From Sedimentisphaerales bacterium (GTDB lineage Bacteria > Planctomycetota > Phycisphaerae > Sedimentisphaerales > Anaerobacaceae): a stretch of 54,327 bases of DNA. Positions 29,065-38,155 of this stretch are shown here, piece after piece. The stretch lies in assembly GCA_016930645.1 (NCBI GenBank), contig JAFGGH010000065.1, positions 1 to 54,327 of the forward strand, given 5' to 3'. The position numbers were made by a program, and so were the translations under genes. Below the pieces are notes generated by a model. That model did no database searches. It saw only the letters and a list, made by a program, of their open reading frames with translations, and was not told the origin of the DNA. Position 1 is the stretch's first letter, and every line of letters begins with the position of its first letter.

Positions 29065-31912
29065 TTTTTTCTCCCTCATTAGGTTTTTTTCTTTTTAACG
29101 GCGCCGTTAAAATAACCTTACAACCTTTACCAATTTCGGATTTAATTTCAAAATTCCCGCCTAATTCCTCCAGCCTTTCACGAATACTTAAAAGGCCGAA
29201 ACCACTGTCTTCTGTTATCCTCTTCGTTGTGGCAGTATCGAATCCAACTCCGTTATCTTCAACGATGACCTCTATATTGTTGGATACTTTTTTTGTTGAT
29301 ACCTTTACTTTCGATGCCTTTGAATGTTTGATAACGTTCCAAAGCAATTCGCGCACACTACGGAATAAAAGTATGCGTATATCTTCATCGAGCGGTTTGT
29401 TCCGGCCGTCATCTTCGAATTGTGTTTCAATTCCATACTGTTTAGCAATCTGTTCGCTCAGCCATTCGGGAACCGCCGCTTCAAAACCCAGCTCGTACAA
29501 TACCGGAAAGCTCAAATCGAACGTCAAAGACCGAGTGTTCCGAATGGTCTTACCGACAGATGTGCTTATCGTTTTTAATTTTTTTCTTAAATCTTTGTCG
29601 CCTGAGGATTCAGAAAGAGTGTCAAGTTTCAATTTTGAGATAACCAGCTCCTGACTGATTCCATCGTGAAGCCGCTCAGCGAGACGTCTTCTTTCACGCT
29701 CTTCGGCAAGAGTCAATTGCGATACCATTGACTTGAGCTGTTTTTGTGTATCAAGAATTTTTGCCTCTGCCTTTTTTCGTTCTGTTATGTCGATGCCTGT
29801 TGCCACCGAGCCGATAGGTCTTCCATTCTCATCCGTGAGGTTTCTGGAATACCAGGAAATGACTCGTTTCTCGCCGCTTTTTGTAGCGATTATCGACTCG
29901 AATTCCTTTAGCTCTTTTCCCCCAAGTACCTGTGTTGCCGCTTCGATAATCTTTTTTCTGTATTGTTGGTCGGGGTACTGCCACTGCCAGATTTTATCAT
30001 GGCCTACTACCTCATCTGCCGAATAACCCGAAATCCTTTCCGCCGCTTTATTCCACATCAGGACATTTCTGTTTTCGTCAACAACATTCATATAAACGTT
30101 TGCATTTTCAACGATGCTTTCCCAGAATCCCGCTAACCGCTGCAGTTCTTTTTGAGCCTTCTTGCGTTCCGTGATATCACGGAAGAAGCAAAAGAGTCTG
30201 CCTCCTTCTATAGGAAGATAATGGGTACTCACTTCGACATTAAAAAGACTTCCGTCTTTGCAACGGTGAACCGACTCAAAGCTGTCCATGCCGTCAGTGA
30301 CGATTTCCCGGATGTGATGTATCACCTCAGAAGACGTTTCGACGGCTTCGAGCTGCTGGATAGACATTTGTGTCAGCTCTTCGCGGCTGTAACCGCTCAT
30401 CCGACAATAAGCGTCGTTGACCTCCAGGATATGCCCGTGTATGTCCGAAAGCCAGAATCCGTCCATAGCTGTCTGTATGATTGTTCTATACCTCGCTTCA
30501 CTTTGTTTTAGTATTTGCTCAGCCTGTTTTTTCTCGGTGATATCCAGTAATATCGCCATGATGTTTTTTACATTGCCGTTCCGGTCATGTACCGGCGCCG
30601 TGAAGATATGGTAGTCTATTGGAGTGCCGTCTTTTTTTATTCGTCGCACTTCAGCTCCCTTGATATTTTCACTGCGGGAGGATCTTTTCAGATTTTCAGT
30701 AAATTCCTTTTCTTTACCTTCGGGAATTGCCGGGTATTGTTTCCCTAATACTTCCTTTCGCTTCCAGCCAAGTACGCTTTCCGCCGCCGGATTCCAGATG
30801 GAATCGACTTTTCCTTCGGTATCGAGCATGATTATCGGCAGAGGCGAGACTTTGATAATAGTTTGCAGGGTCATCTCGTTGTCTCGGAGCGCCTGCTCTG
30901 CAATTTTGCATTTGATTTCCTCATCAATCGCCCGAAGGCCGGTCGAGATGTCATGAGCCAGCTCTTCGAGCAGCTTGATTTCCTCATCATCAAAGGCGTC
31001 CTCTTTGTCTGCATACACATTAAGCGCCCCGATTACCTGCTTTTCTCCGAATATTGGTATCGCAGCGGACGAATGGTACCCCCTCTTTAAGGCTTCTTGT
31101 CGCCATGGCTTGTACGCCGGGTCCGTGGCTATAAACCTCATAACACACGGCTTGCCTGTTCGTAGAGCCGTTCCTGTCGGACCTTTGCTGTACTTTGTGC
31201 CGTTGTATGTTATTTTTATAGAATCAAGGTAACCTTCCTCAAAACCAGCCTGCGCCTCCGGCACGACCTGTTTTGTTTTCTCATCACAAAAGCCTATCCA
31301 AACAAGCCTGTAGGCATATTCAACAATCCTTTGACATACACTTTTGAGCAATTTCTGCCTGTCTCTAATCAAAAATATATCCTCGTTCACATTTGCGATT
31401 GTTTTGAGGACTTTATTCAGTCTTGCCAGTTTCTTTTCTGTCCGTTTATTCTCGGTGATGTCGTGGATTAACTCAATGACACCAATGACCTCGCCGTCAG
31501 GTTCTCTTTTTAGTGGATAGCTGAATAACTCAAACAATAAATCGGTACCGGGAAAACCGGGTATGATATTGGATTCAGGCTTACCGGTTTTCATACAACG
31601 CAAAGATGGGCAGGCTTCGCATGGTTTATCGGCGTCATGATAGGCCTTATAACATTTCTTTCCAACAAGAGGCATTGCCGGCGCATTCCACTTTTCCATA
31701 ATCGGATTCGTACGGAGAATAGTCAGGTCTTTACTGAGAATGCTCAATCCATCCTGAGCAATATCGAATGTGGACTGTAATATGAAGTTGCGGTCTTTCA
31801 ACACATCTTCGGCTTTAATCTTACCGTTTGGGATTGTTGTAACACGCTCTATTTTTCTCTTACCGTCCCGTGATTTTGTTATACCTTTGGTTGGCCTGCT
31901 TTTATCATGCAT
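29039..31912 (-). CDS. Multi-PAS/GAF sensor histidine kinase (NarX-like catalytic core)
   Basis: This 957-residue soluble-looking kinase lacks clear membrane helices. The domains in order are: a PAS-like domain with a cysteine cluster CEACPSLRCMKTGKPE (about 35-155), GAF (about 165-325), three further PAS domains (about 345-465, 470-590 and 595-715), a HisKA_3 dimerisation domain with the phospho-acceptor in AERLHDGISQEL (about 750-810), and the ATPase domain with DNGVGFD and GFGLLSIRERLEELGG (about 850-945). Cytoplasmic sensing of redox, light or small ligands is typical of such proteins; the signal is unknown. It is transcribed with the overlapping response regulator. Confidence 0.93.
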   Translation of the reverse strand: MHDKSRPTKGITKSRDGKRKIERVTTIPNGKIKAEDVLKDRNFILQSTFDIAQDGLSILSKDLTILRTNPIMEKWNAPAMPLVGKKCYKAYHDADKPCEACPSLRCMKTGKPESNIIPGFPGTDLLFELFSYPLKREPDGEVIGVIELIHDITENKRTEKKLARLNKVLKTIANVNEDIFLIRDRQKLLKSVCQRIVEYAYRLVWIGFCDEKTKQVVPEAQAGFEEGYLDSIKITYNGTKYSKGPTGTALRTGKPCVMRFIATDPAYKPWRQEALKRGYHSSAAIPIFGEKQVIGALNVYADKEDAFDDEEIKLLEELAHDISTGLRAIDEEIKCKIAEQALRDNEMTLQTIIKVSPLPIIMLDTEGKVDSIWNPAAESVLGWKRKEVLGKQYPAIPEGKEKEFTENLKRSSRSENIKGAEVRRIKKDGTPIDYHIFTAPVHDRNGNVKNIMAILLDITEKKQAEQILKQSEARYRTIIQTAMDGFWLSDIHGHILEVNDAYCRMSGYSREELTQMSIQQLEAVETSSEVIHHIREIVTDGMDSFESVHRCKDGSLFNVEVSTHYLPIEGGRLFCFFRDITERKKAQKELQRLAGFWESIVENANVYMNVVDENRNVLMWNKAAERISGYSADEVVGHDKIWQWQYPDQQYRKKIIEAATQVLGGKELKEFESIIATKSGEKRVISWYSRNLTDENGRPIGSVATGIDITERKKAEAKILDTQKQLKSMVSQLTLAEERERRRLAERLHDGISQELVISKLKLDTLSESSGDKDLRKKLKTISTSVGKTIRNTRSLTFDLSFPVLYELGFEAAVPEWLSEQIAKQYGIETQFEDDGRNKPLDEDIRILLFRSVRELLWNVIKHSKASKVKVSTKKVSNNIEVIVEDNGVGFDTATTKRITEDSGFGLLSIRERLEELGGNFEIKSEIGKGCKVILTAPLKRKKPNEGEKNGYQNYNS

Positions 31913-32001
31913 AGCCTAATCCGCCAGGATAAAATTGATTTAAAAAGCATCCGAATTTTTCAATTTCATCTGAGTTTAGCTTCTGGAGTATTTGGACTGT
32001 A

Positions 32002-32030
32002 ATAATAACAGACAGACCGGCATATTGCAA
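32002..32030 (-). promoter_or_regulatory. Candidate promoter of the sensor kinase operon
   Basis: On the minus strand TTGCAA (32030-32025), a 17-base spacer and TATTAT (32007-32002) lie about 90 bases before the kinase ATG. The 318-base gap 31913-32231 otherwise holds AT-rich sequence and the opposite-facing rpmI promoter. Confidence 0.45.
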
Positions 32031-32154
32031 TGCCTAATTTCTTAAATCCAGATATGAATTTTTTGCATTTCCTTATACCAAAGGGTATCAAATCTTTTTA
32101 ATTAGTGGATTAATCAATTAATTTGTGGATTTTTACGGAAAATGGGGATAGGGG

Positions 32155-32183
32155 TTGACTTAATGGCGCCAATAGCGTAAATT
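32155..32183 (+). promoter_or_regulatory. Promoter of rpmI-rplT
   Basis: TTGACT (32155-32160), 17 bases and TAAATT (32178-32183) precede rpmI, leaving a leader of about 45 bases. No infC gene lies upstream, so the ribosomal-protein pair is driven directly from here. Confidence 0.65.
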
Positions 32184-32231
32184 GCACGTTTTATTTTGGT
32201 ATCAGAATTGAGCATTTGACAGGAAGAAATT

Positions 32232-32426
32232 ATGCCTAAGCAGAAGACCCATAAGGGCTTAAAGAAAAGAGTCAAGGTTACGGCGTCCGGCAAGGTCAAG
32301 CACAAAAAGGCCGGTGCCGGTCATCTTATGAGCAGCAAGAACGCCAAACGCCGCCGAAGGCTCTCCACAGCCGGCATCCTGGACTCAACTGAAATCAAGC
32401 GTATTAAGGTTGCGTTAGGTAAGTAA
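32232..32426 (+). CDS. rpmI: Large-subunit ribosomal protein bL35
   Basis: This 64-residue basic protein has the L35 pattern: KQKTHKGLKKRVKVTASGKVKHKKAGAGHLMSSKNAKRRRRL, ending VALGK. AGGAAG lies 5 bases before the ATG. bL35 binds 23S rRNA in the large subunit. rplT follows after 84 bases, which is the standard order. Confidence 0.96.
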   Translation: MPKQKTHKGLKKRVKVTASGKVKHKKAGAGHLMSSKNAKRRRRLSTAGILDSTEIKRIKVALGK

Positions 32427-32510
32427 CCATTATATTTTTCGGCTTGCTTCTCGGCTCGATATCGGCTGCCGCCAGCAGGCTATGGTTTTAATTTTGAAAG
32501 GAAAGCTGAT

Positions 32511-32864
32511 ATGCCACGCGTAAAAAAAGGCGCTGCAAGGAATAAGGCCAAAAAAAGGCTGTTCAAGGCGGTCAAGGGTTATCACGGTGCGGCAGGGGTA
32601 AGATACCGCAAAGCAAAAGAGACTTTAGTACGTGCCGGCGTCAACGCCCGCGTCGGCCGCAGAAGAAAGAAAAGAGATTTCCGCGGCCTGTGGATTATCC
32701 GCTTGAACGCGGCCTGCAAGCAGAGAGGCATCCGCTACAGCCAGTTCATTGGCGCCTTGAAAAAAGCCAATATCGAGATTAACCGGAAAATGCTCAGCGA
32801 AATCGCTATCGCCGACCCCGCCGGATTCGACGCTATCGTCAAAGAAGCCGGCCTGGCGAAATAA
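32511..32864 (+). CDS. rplT: Large-subunit ribosomal protein bL20
   Basis: This 117-residue protein has the long basic N-terminal helix (VKKGAARNKAKKRLFKAVKGYHGAAGVRYRKAKE) and the globular part RDFRGLWIIRLNAACKQRGIRYSQFIGALKKANIEINRKMLSEIA. GAAAGGAAAG precedes the ATG. bL20 is an early assembly protein and, in some bacteria, represses its own operon; no leader structure for that is evident here. Confidence 0.96.
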   Translation: MPRVKKGAARNKAKKRLFKAVKGYHGAAGVRYRKAKETLVRAGVNARVGRRRKKRDFRGLWIIRLNAACKQRGIRYSQFIGALKKANIEINRKMLSEIAIADPAGFDAIVKEAGLAK

Positions 32865-32867
32865 GAA

Positions 32868-32940
32868 TGACGAATAACGAACCCCGAAGTACGAATTACG
32901 AAATACAAGCCCCAAGCGCAAGCGCAGGGTTTTAGCGGGA
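32868..32940. repeat. TACGAAT-type repeat between rplT and pheS
   Basis: A run of ACGAATAACGAA, AAGTACGAATTACG and CGAAATACAAGCCCC is followed by AAGCGCAAGCGCAGGG. The first part repeats the motif of 879-912, and the CGAAATACAAGCCCC phrase recurs on the minus strand near 44660. It fills the whole rplT-pheS spacer. Confidence 0.6.
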
Positions 32941-32949
32941 AACAGCCAG

Positions 32950-33942
32950 ATGCTCGAGCAGTTTGAACAGATTAGTAAACAAGCTATCGCGGACTTGAAA
33001 AATGTGCGCGACCTCAAAGGCCTCGAAGAATTCCGAATCAGGTACCTGGGTAGAAAAGGTCTTGTTACTCAAATGCTCAGCCAGATTGGCAAAGCCCCCA
33101 AAGAGCAACGTTCATCAGCAGGCCAGCTCGCTAATAAAATCAAAAAAGAGGTATCAACGGCATTTGATGTGATTAAAGAAAAGTTCGTATCAGCAGAGAA
33201 GCAGAAAACCAAAGAGCTTATTGATGTTACTTTGCCGGGGACAAGGACAAAAATCGGCAAAATGCATGTCATCACCCAGACGGTGAGCGAGCTGTTGGAG
33301 ATATTCGGCAGGATGGGTTTCGGTGTTGCTTACGGGCCGGAGGTCGAGGACCAGTGGCACAACTTCATCGCGCTGAATATTCCCGAGGAGCACCCTGCAA
33401 GAGATCCTCTGGACAATTTTTATATTGATGACAATAGGCTGCTCAGAACGCAGACCTCGACTATCCAGATTCGGGTAATGGAAAACCAAAAGCCGCCTAT
33501 CCGCGTCGTAGCACCGGGCAGGGTTTATAGGCCTGACACCGTCGATGCTACGCATATGTATATGTTCCATCAGTTAGAAGCGCTTGTCGTTGACCAAGGC
33601 GTTACAATGGTCGATATGAAATCGACAATCAACCAATTCATCCATACCTTCTTCGGCGCCGATATCGAGTGGCGGCTTCGGCCGAGCTTTTTCCCGTTCA
33701 CCGAACCTTCTGCCGAGGTTGACCTGCTCTGGGTCTATCCCGACGGCCGCCGGGAATGGATGGAAGTGGCAGGCTGCGGTATGGTTGACCCCAATGTCTT
33801 TGACGCGGTCGGTATTGACAGCGAAAAATATACCGGCTGGGCTTTCGGATTCGGTATCGAAAGACTGGCTATGAAAAAATATCAGATTGACGACATTCGC
33901 CTGTTGTACGAAAATGATCTGCGCTTCTTAAAGCAGTTTTGA
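32950..33942 (+). CDS. pheS: Phenylalanine-tRNA ligase alpha subunit
   Basis: This 330-residue class-II synthetase subunit has an N-terminal coiled coil (residues 1-85). The catalytic domain contains motif 2 (RVYRPDTVDATHMYMFHQLEALVVD), the phenylalanine-site segment EPSAEVDL and motif 3 (GWAFGFGIERLAMKKYQIDDIRLLYENDLRFLKQF). It pairs with PheT to form the alpha2beta2 enzyme, but pheT does not follow; a sugar-nucleotide cluster does. The ribosome-binding site is weak (AGCGGGAAAC). Confidence 0.95.
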   Translation: MLEQFEQISKQAIADLKNVRDLKGLEEFRIRYLGRKGLVTQMLSQIGKAPKEQRSSAGQLANKIKKEVSTAFDVIKEKFVSAEKQKTKELIDVTLPGTRTKIGKMHVITQTVSELLEIFGRMGFGVAYGPEVEDQWHNFIALNIPEEHPARDPLDNFYIDDNRLLRTQTSTIQIRVMENQKPPIRVVAPGRVYRPDTVDATHMYMFHQLEALVVDQGVTMVDMKSTINQFIHTFFGADIEWRLRPSFFPFTEPSAEVDLLWVYPDGRREWMEVAGCGMVDPNVFDAVGIDSEKYTGWAFGFGIERLAMKKYQIDDIRLLYENDLRFLKQF

Positions 33943-33947
33943 AAAGT

Positions 33948-33993
33948 AGCACGGGCTTCCAGCCCGTGCTAACATGGGGAAGATGCCCATGTT
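33948..33993 (+). terminator. Two tandem hairpins after pheS, probable terminator
   Basis: AGCACGGGCT (33948-33957) pairs with AGCCCGTGCT (33961-33970), and AACATGGG (33971-33978) with CCCATGTT (33986-33993). ACTTTTATTT follows. The second hairpin with its T-rich tail fits an intrinsic terminator. The first has the build of the genome's palindromic repeats. Confidence 0.65.
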
Positions 33994-34012
33994 ACTTTTA
34001 TTTAGGAGATAA

Positions 34013-34897
34013 TTGGCTTTGATAACAAAAGGTATAATCCTGGCAGGGGGCAGCGGGACGAGGCTGTATCCGATTACACAAGCCGTCAGCAAACAGCTTA
34101 TACCTGTCTATGACAAACCGATGGTTTATTATCCGCTGACAACTTTAATGCTGGCTGGCATCCGTGATATTCTGCTGATAAGTACGCCCGTTGATTTGCC
34201 TCTTTATGAAAATTTACTTGGCGACGGTGGTCAATGGGGCCTGAATATTTCTTATGCCGCCCAGCCTAAACCCGAAGGCCTTGCCCAGGCGTTTATCATC
34301 GGCAAAGACTTTATTGCCGGCGATTCTGTTTGTCTCATTCTCGGTGATAATGTGTTTTACGGTCATGGCCTGGCCGAGTTACTCCAGCGTGCCGTCAGCC
34401 AAAAATCCGGGGCTACGATTTTCGGATACCGCGTTAGTGAGCCGCAGCGTTACGGCGTAATAGAGTTTGACAAAAGCGGTAAGGTCCTTTCGATAGAAGA
34501 AAAACCTAAAAAACCCAAGTCAAATTACGCTGCGGTAGGATTATACTTTTATGATTCGCGGATAACCGAAATCGCAGCAGGCATAAAACCGTCGGCACGA
34601 GGCGAGCTTGAAATAACCGATGTAAACCAGGTATATCTCGCAGAAGGTAAATTACGTATTGAAGTTCTCGGCAGGGGGATAGCATGGCTGGATACCGGCA
34701 CCGCCGAATCGATGCTGCACGCGGCCAATTTTGTCGAGACCGTACAGCAAAGACAAGGCCTGATGATTGCCTGCCCGGAGGAAATCGCGTATCGGCTGAA
34801 TTACATCGATGCCGGGCAGCTAATGAAATTGGCCCAGCCTTTGGCAAAAAATTCATACGGCAGATACCTGATGGAACTGGCTGAAAAGGGCGATTGA
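34013..34897 (+). CDS. rfbA: Glucose-1-phosphate thymidylyltransferase
   Basis: This 294-residue enzyme makes dTDP-glucose from dTTP and glucose-1-phosphate, the first step to dTDP-L-rhamnose. The nucleotide loop [36 protein letters not shown], the sugar motif [13 protein letters not shown] and the region [33 protein letters not shown] are all family-specific. A TTG start is used, at 34013 or 34019, with AGGAG at 34004-34008. It leads the order rfbA-rfbC-rfbD-rfbB. Confidence 0.95.
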   Translation: MALITKGIILAGGSGTRLYPITQAVSKQLIPVYDKPMVYYPLTTLMLAGIRDILLISTPVDLPLYENLLGDGGQWGLNISYAAQPKPEGLAQAFIIGKDFIAGDSVCLILGDNVFYGHGLAELLQRAVSQKSGATIFGYRVSEPQRYGVIEFDKSGKVLSIEEKPKKPKSNYAAVGLYFYDSRITEIAAGIKPSARGELEITDVNQVYLAEGKLRIEVLGRGIAWLDTGTAESMLHAANFVETVQQRQGLMIACPEEIAYRLNYIDAGQLMKLAQPLAKNSYGRYLMELAEKGD

Positions 34898-35455
34898 GTG
34901 AAGATGACAGAGGCTGAAGTACAGGGTGTATTGATTTTTGAGCCGGATGTTTTCGGAGACCACAGAGGCTGGTTCGAAGAGACCTACAGTAGAAAGCGGT
35001 ACGCCGAATCCGGATTAGACTTTGAGTTTGTTCAGGATAATGTTTCTTTTTCGCAAAAGGGGACTCTTCGCGGTCTGCATTTTCAAAATCCGAATGCCCA
35101 GGCAAAGCTGGTCCAGGTGCTTGCAGGTGAGGTTTTCGATGCCGCCGTTGATGTTCGTATAGGTTCACCGACATTTGGTAAATGGACAGGCCTGATTCTC
35201 TCAGGCGATAATCACAAACAGATGTATATTCCCAAAGGTTTTGCGCACGGTTATTGTGTTCTGAGCGAGGCAGCGATTTTTTCCTATAAGTGCGATGAGT
35301 ATTACAGCCCGGAAGATGAATTAGGGATTATTTACAATGACCCCGATATAGGTATCGAATGGCCTGTATCAGAGGCGATTTTATCTCAAAAGGATTCAGC
35401 CTATAGCCGGCTCAAAGACATACCACAAGATAAATTGCCGCGGTACGAGGTTTGA
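34898..35455 (+). CDS. rfbC: dTDP-4-dehydrorhamnose 3,5-epimerase
   Basis: This 185-residue cupin epimerises C3 and C5 of dTDP-4-keto-6-deoxyglucose. The motifs DHRGWFEETYSRKRYAESG, QDNVSFSQKGTLRGLHFQNP (containing the catalytic His) and MYIPKGFAHGYCVLSE are present. GTG 34898 directly follows the rfbA stop; ATG 34904 is an alternative start. The stop overlaps the next frame by a few bases, indicating tight coupling. Confidence 0.95.
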   Translation: MKMTEAEVQGVLIFEPDVFGDHRGWFEETYSRKRYAESGLDFEFVQDNVSFSQKGTLRGLHFQNPNAQAKLVQVLAGEVFDAAVDVRIGSPTFGKWTGLILSGDNHKQMYIPKGFAHGYCVLSEAAIFSYKCDEYYSPEDELGIIYNDPDIGIEWPVSEAILSQKDSAYSRLKDIPQDKLPRYEV

Positions 35456-35457
35456 TT

Positions 35458-36306
35458 ATGAAGACCGGTCAAGCAACCGTTGTGATACTTGGCGGCAGGG
35501 GAATGCTCGGAACTGATTTGGCACAAGCCTGTAAACAGCGGAATATAAAAACAAAAATTTTTGACCTGCCCGAGTTCGACATTACCAACGAGGAACAATT
35601 AAAAAAAGCTGTAGCCTCGTCTGATTTAATTGTCAATTGCGCAGCATATACGAATGTCGATGGCGCCGAATCCGAGACCGCCCTTGCCCATAAGGTCAAC
35701 GCCGAAGCGGTAGGCTGTTTGGGACAAATCGCAAAAGGCACAGGCAAATGGGTGTTTCATATCAGCACCGATTTTGTCTTCGACGGAAATTTAGACAGGC
35801 CTTATATTGAAACGGATGAGCCTAATCCGATTAGCGAGTACGGCAAAAGTAAGCTTGCCGGTGAACAGCTTTTAGTTGAAAGCGGCTGTGCTAACTGTAT
35901 AATGCGTGTCCAGTGGACTTACGGAAAAGCCGGCAGTAATTTTGTGAAAAAAATCATAGAACGCGCAAGACAAACCGGCAAACTGAAAGTTGTCGATGAC
36001 CAGGTCGGCTCGCCGACCGCGACAACCGAAGCGGCAAAGGCGATATGCGAATTGCTGACTAAGCAGCCGGTTGGATTATTTCATTTTGCTTCTGCCGGAT
36101 ATGTAAGCAGGTTCGGCATGGCTAAATTTATTATTGAAAAATTGAATATGAATGTGGAACTGCAAGCCTGCAAAAGCAGCAATTTTCAAGCCCCAGCCGG
36201 GCGACCTTTGAACAGCAGGTTCTGTTGTGATAAAATCTCAGCTATTCTCGATGAACCTATACGGCACTGGCAGAGACCTCTCGAAGAATTTCTGGAAGAA
36301 TTATGA
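35458..36306 (+). CDS. rfbD: dTDP-4-dehydrorhamnose reductase
   Basis: This 282-residue short-chain dehydrogenase/reductase performs the last, NAD(P)H-dependent step to dTDP-L-rhamnose. The glycine loop VVILGGRGMLGTDLAQA, the phrase NCAAYTNVDGAESE, the strand HISTDFVFDG and the catalytic YGKSKLAGEQ are visible. ATG 35458 is chosen over a TTG 6 bases upstream that overlaps the rfbC stop. It ends overlapping rfbB by four bases (ATGA). Confidence 0.94.
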   Translation: MKTGQATVVILGGRGMLGTDLAQACKQRNIKTKIFDLPEFDITNEEQLKKAVASSDLIVNCAAYTNVDGAESETALAHKVNAEAVGCLGQIAKGTGKWVFHISTDFVFDGNLDRPYIETDEPNPISEYGKSKLAGEQLLVESGCANCIMRVQWTYGKAGSNFVKKIIERARQTGKLKVVDDQVGSPTATTEAAKAICELLTKQPVGLFHFASAGYVSRFGMAKFIIEKLNMNVELQACKSSNFQAPAGRPLNSRFCCDKISAILDEPIRHWQRPLEEFLEEL

Positions 36307-37316
36307 AAAATTTACTTGTTACAGGCGGAGCAGGTTTTATCGGCAGTAACTTCGTTAGGATGGTGCTGGCCGAGTACACCGATTATCTTGTGGTCAATCT
36401 CGATAAGCTAACTTACGCCGGCAATCTCAAAAATCTCGATGGTTTCCTCGACTACCCAAACCATAAGTTTGTTAAAGGTGACATCTGCGACGGAAAACTT
36501 ATCGAAAAACTCATAGACCAATACAAAATCGATTGCCTTATCAATTTCGCAGCGGAAAGCCACGTTGACCGTTCGATTATCGCGCCTAAGGATTTTATCG
36601 ATACAAATGTAACCGGCACTTTGACATTACTCCAGGCCGCCGTTGATAGAAAAATCAAAAAATTCGTCCAGATATCGACCGACGAAGTCTATGGCGCGTT
36701 AGGCGCCGAAGGAAAGTTTACCGAACAGACGCCATTGAGTCCGAACTCTCCCTATTCGGCAAGCAAAGCCTCTGCCGATCATCTGGTCGGTGCCTTTGGC
36801 CATACCTTCGGTCTCAAATATAACATCACCCGATGCTCGAATAACTACGGACAATTCCAGTTCCCTGAAAAGATGATTCCGCTTATGATAAACAACGCTC
36901 TTAATGACAAGGAGCTTCCGATTTACGGCGACGGTTTGTATATCCGCGACTGGCTGTATGTCTATGACCACTGCGCCGCTGTCTGGAAGGTTTTAATAGA
37001 GGGTAAAAAAAATCAAGTTTATAATATAGGCGGCTGTAATGAGAAGACCAATCTCGAAGTCGTCCGAATTATTCTCGACAGGCTCGGCAAACCCGAATCT
37101 CTTATAAAACACGTAAAAGACCGCCCAGGCCACGACCGCCGCTACGCCATAGACGCCTCGAAAATAATGAACGAGCTTGGCTGGAAACCCTCGGTAACAT
37201 TCGAAGAAGGAATTGTTGAAACCATCGACTGGTATCTGAATAACAAGACCTGGCTTGATAACGTGGTTTCAGGTGATTACAAGAAATATTACGAGCAGAT
37301 GTACAAGGGGCGCTGA
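36303..37316 (+). CDS. rfbB: dTDP-glucose 4,6-dehydratase
   Basis: This 337-residue extended SDR enzyme converts dTDP-glucose to the 4-keto-6-deoxy intermediate. NAD loop VTGGAGFIGSNFVRM, then INFAAESHVDRSI, the catalytic QISTDEVYG and YSASKASADHL, and the C-terminal RPGHDRRYAIDASKIMNELGW are all characteristic. It completes the four-gene rhamnose set, which supplies sugar for O-antigen or capsule. Confidence 0.96.
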   Translation: MKNLLVTGGAGFIGSNFVRMVLAEYTDYLVVNLDKLTYAGNLKNLDGFLDYPNHKFVKGDICDGKLIEKLIDQYKIDCLINFAAESHVDRSIIAPKDFIDTNVTGTLTLLQAAVDRKIKKFVQISTDEVYGALGAEGKFTEQTPLSPNSPYSASKASADHLVGAFGHTFGLKYNITRCSNNYGQFQFPEKMIPLMINNALNDKELPIYGDGLYIRDWLYVYDHCAAVWKVLIEGKKNQVYNIGGCNEKTNLEVVRIILDRLGKPESLIKHVKDRPGHDRRYAIDASKIMNELGWKPSVTFEEGIVETIDWYLNNKTWLDNVVSGDYKKYYEQMYKGR

Positions 37317-37333
37317 AAGCGGAAAAACCACGG

Positions 37334-38149
37334 ATGGAAAACCTTCAAAAAGGCAAAACTATAATCTGCATCGTAAACTATAAGACCCTCGACTTTATAC
37401 GCCTGTGTCTCCGCAGCATCCGCAAATTTACCGAATATCCTTTTGAGGTTATAGTTGTGGATAATGATTCAGCGGACGATTCGCTTGATTATTTACGGAG
37501 CTTAAAATGGATTCGGTTAGTCGAAAGAAAATCTCAACCCGGCCAAAGCGGCGGTTCCTCTCACGCGGCAGGTTTGGATACTGGGCTTGAAAACTGCGAT
37601 ACTGAATTTTTCCTGTCGCTGCATTCCGATGTTTTTATCAAACGACCCGGCTGGCTGAAATTGCTCATCGAACCGTTTTCAGTTTCTGAAAAAACCGCCT
37701 GCGTGGGCACCGGCAAAATAGAGCTCTCGCCGCAATGGCGGCAATGGCTAAAAAACGCGACCGACCTTCGCACATTTAAAAGAAACCTCATAAAGGAGCC
37801 GGACCCGAAAGGCAAATTCCGTTACTACAATCGGACAATTTGTTCAGTTTACCGAACCGCTATTCTGAGAAAAGAACGGTTAACATTTTCAATGGGCCAA
37901 ACCGAAGGCCTGACAGCAGGTAAAAGAATGTATTTCGAGCTTGAAGACCGCGGCTATGAGATGATTAAACTTTCGCCAAACCAGGTCGGCAGATATGTTA
38001 CTCACCTTGCTCACGCGACGCAGGCTGTAAATCTCGATGAGTTTAAGCTTAGGGGCCGCACTGTAAAAAAATGCCAAATGGCTGTCCGTAAGATTTTTTC
38101 TTCTGATGTTTTTCAGAGTATTTTAAATGACGATTCGCTGGATGAGTAA
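37334..38149 (+). CDS. Family 2 glycosyltransferase
   Basis: This 271-residue GT-A enzyme has the N-terminal nucleotide-sugar fold TIICIVNYKTLDFIRLCLRSIRKFTEYPFEVIVVDNDSADDSLDYL and a metal-binding segment FFLSLHSDVFIKRPGWLK, where HSDV stands in the place of the usual DxD. It probably transfers a rhamnose or related sugar during O-chain assembly, given the rfb genes 18 bases upstream. The acceptor is unknown. Confidence 0.82.
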   Translation: MENLQKGKTIICIVNYKTLDFIRLCLRSIRKFTEYPFEVIVVDNDSADDSLDYLRSLKWIRLVERKSQPGQSGGSSHAAGLDTGLENCDTEFFLSLHSDVFIKRPGWLKLLIEPFSVSEKTACVGTGKIELSPQWRQWLKNATDLRTFKRNLIKEPDPKGKFRYYNRTICSVYRTAILRKERLTFSMGQTEGLTAGKRMYFELEDRGYEMIKLSPNQVGRYVTHLAHATQAVNLDEFKLRGRTVKKCQMAVRKIFSSDVFQSILNDDSLDE

Positions 38150-38155
38150 TCAATA

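Noticed and set aside
29229-31232. Several plus-strand ORFs of 60-140 codons opposite the sensor kinase gene
   Set aside because: They are antisense shadows of a well-supported 957-residue kinase and show low-complexity Ser/Leu-rich translations.
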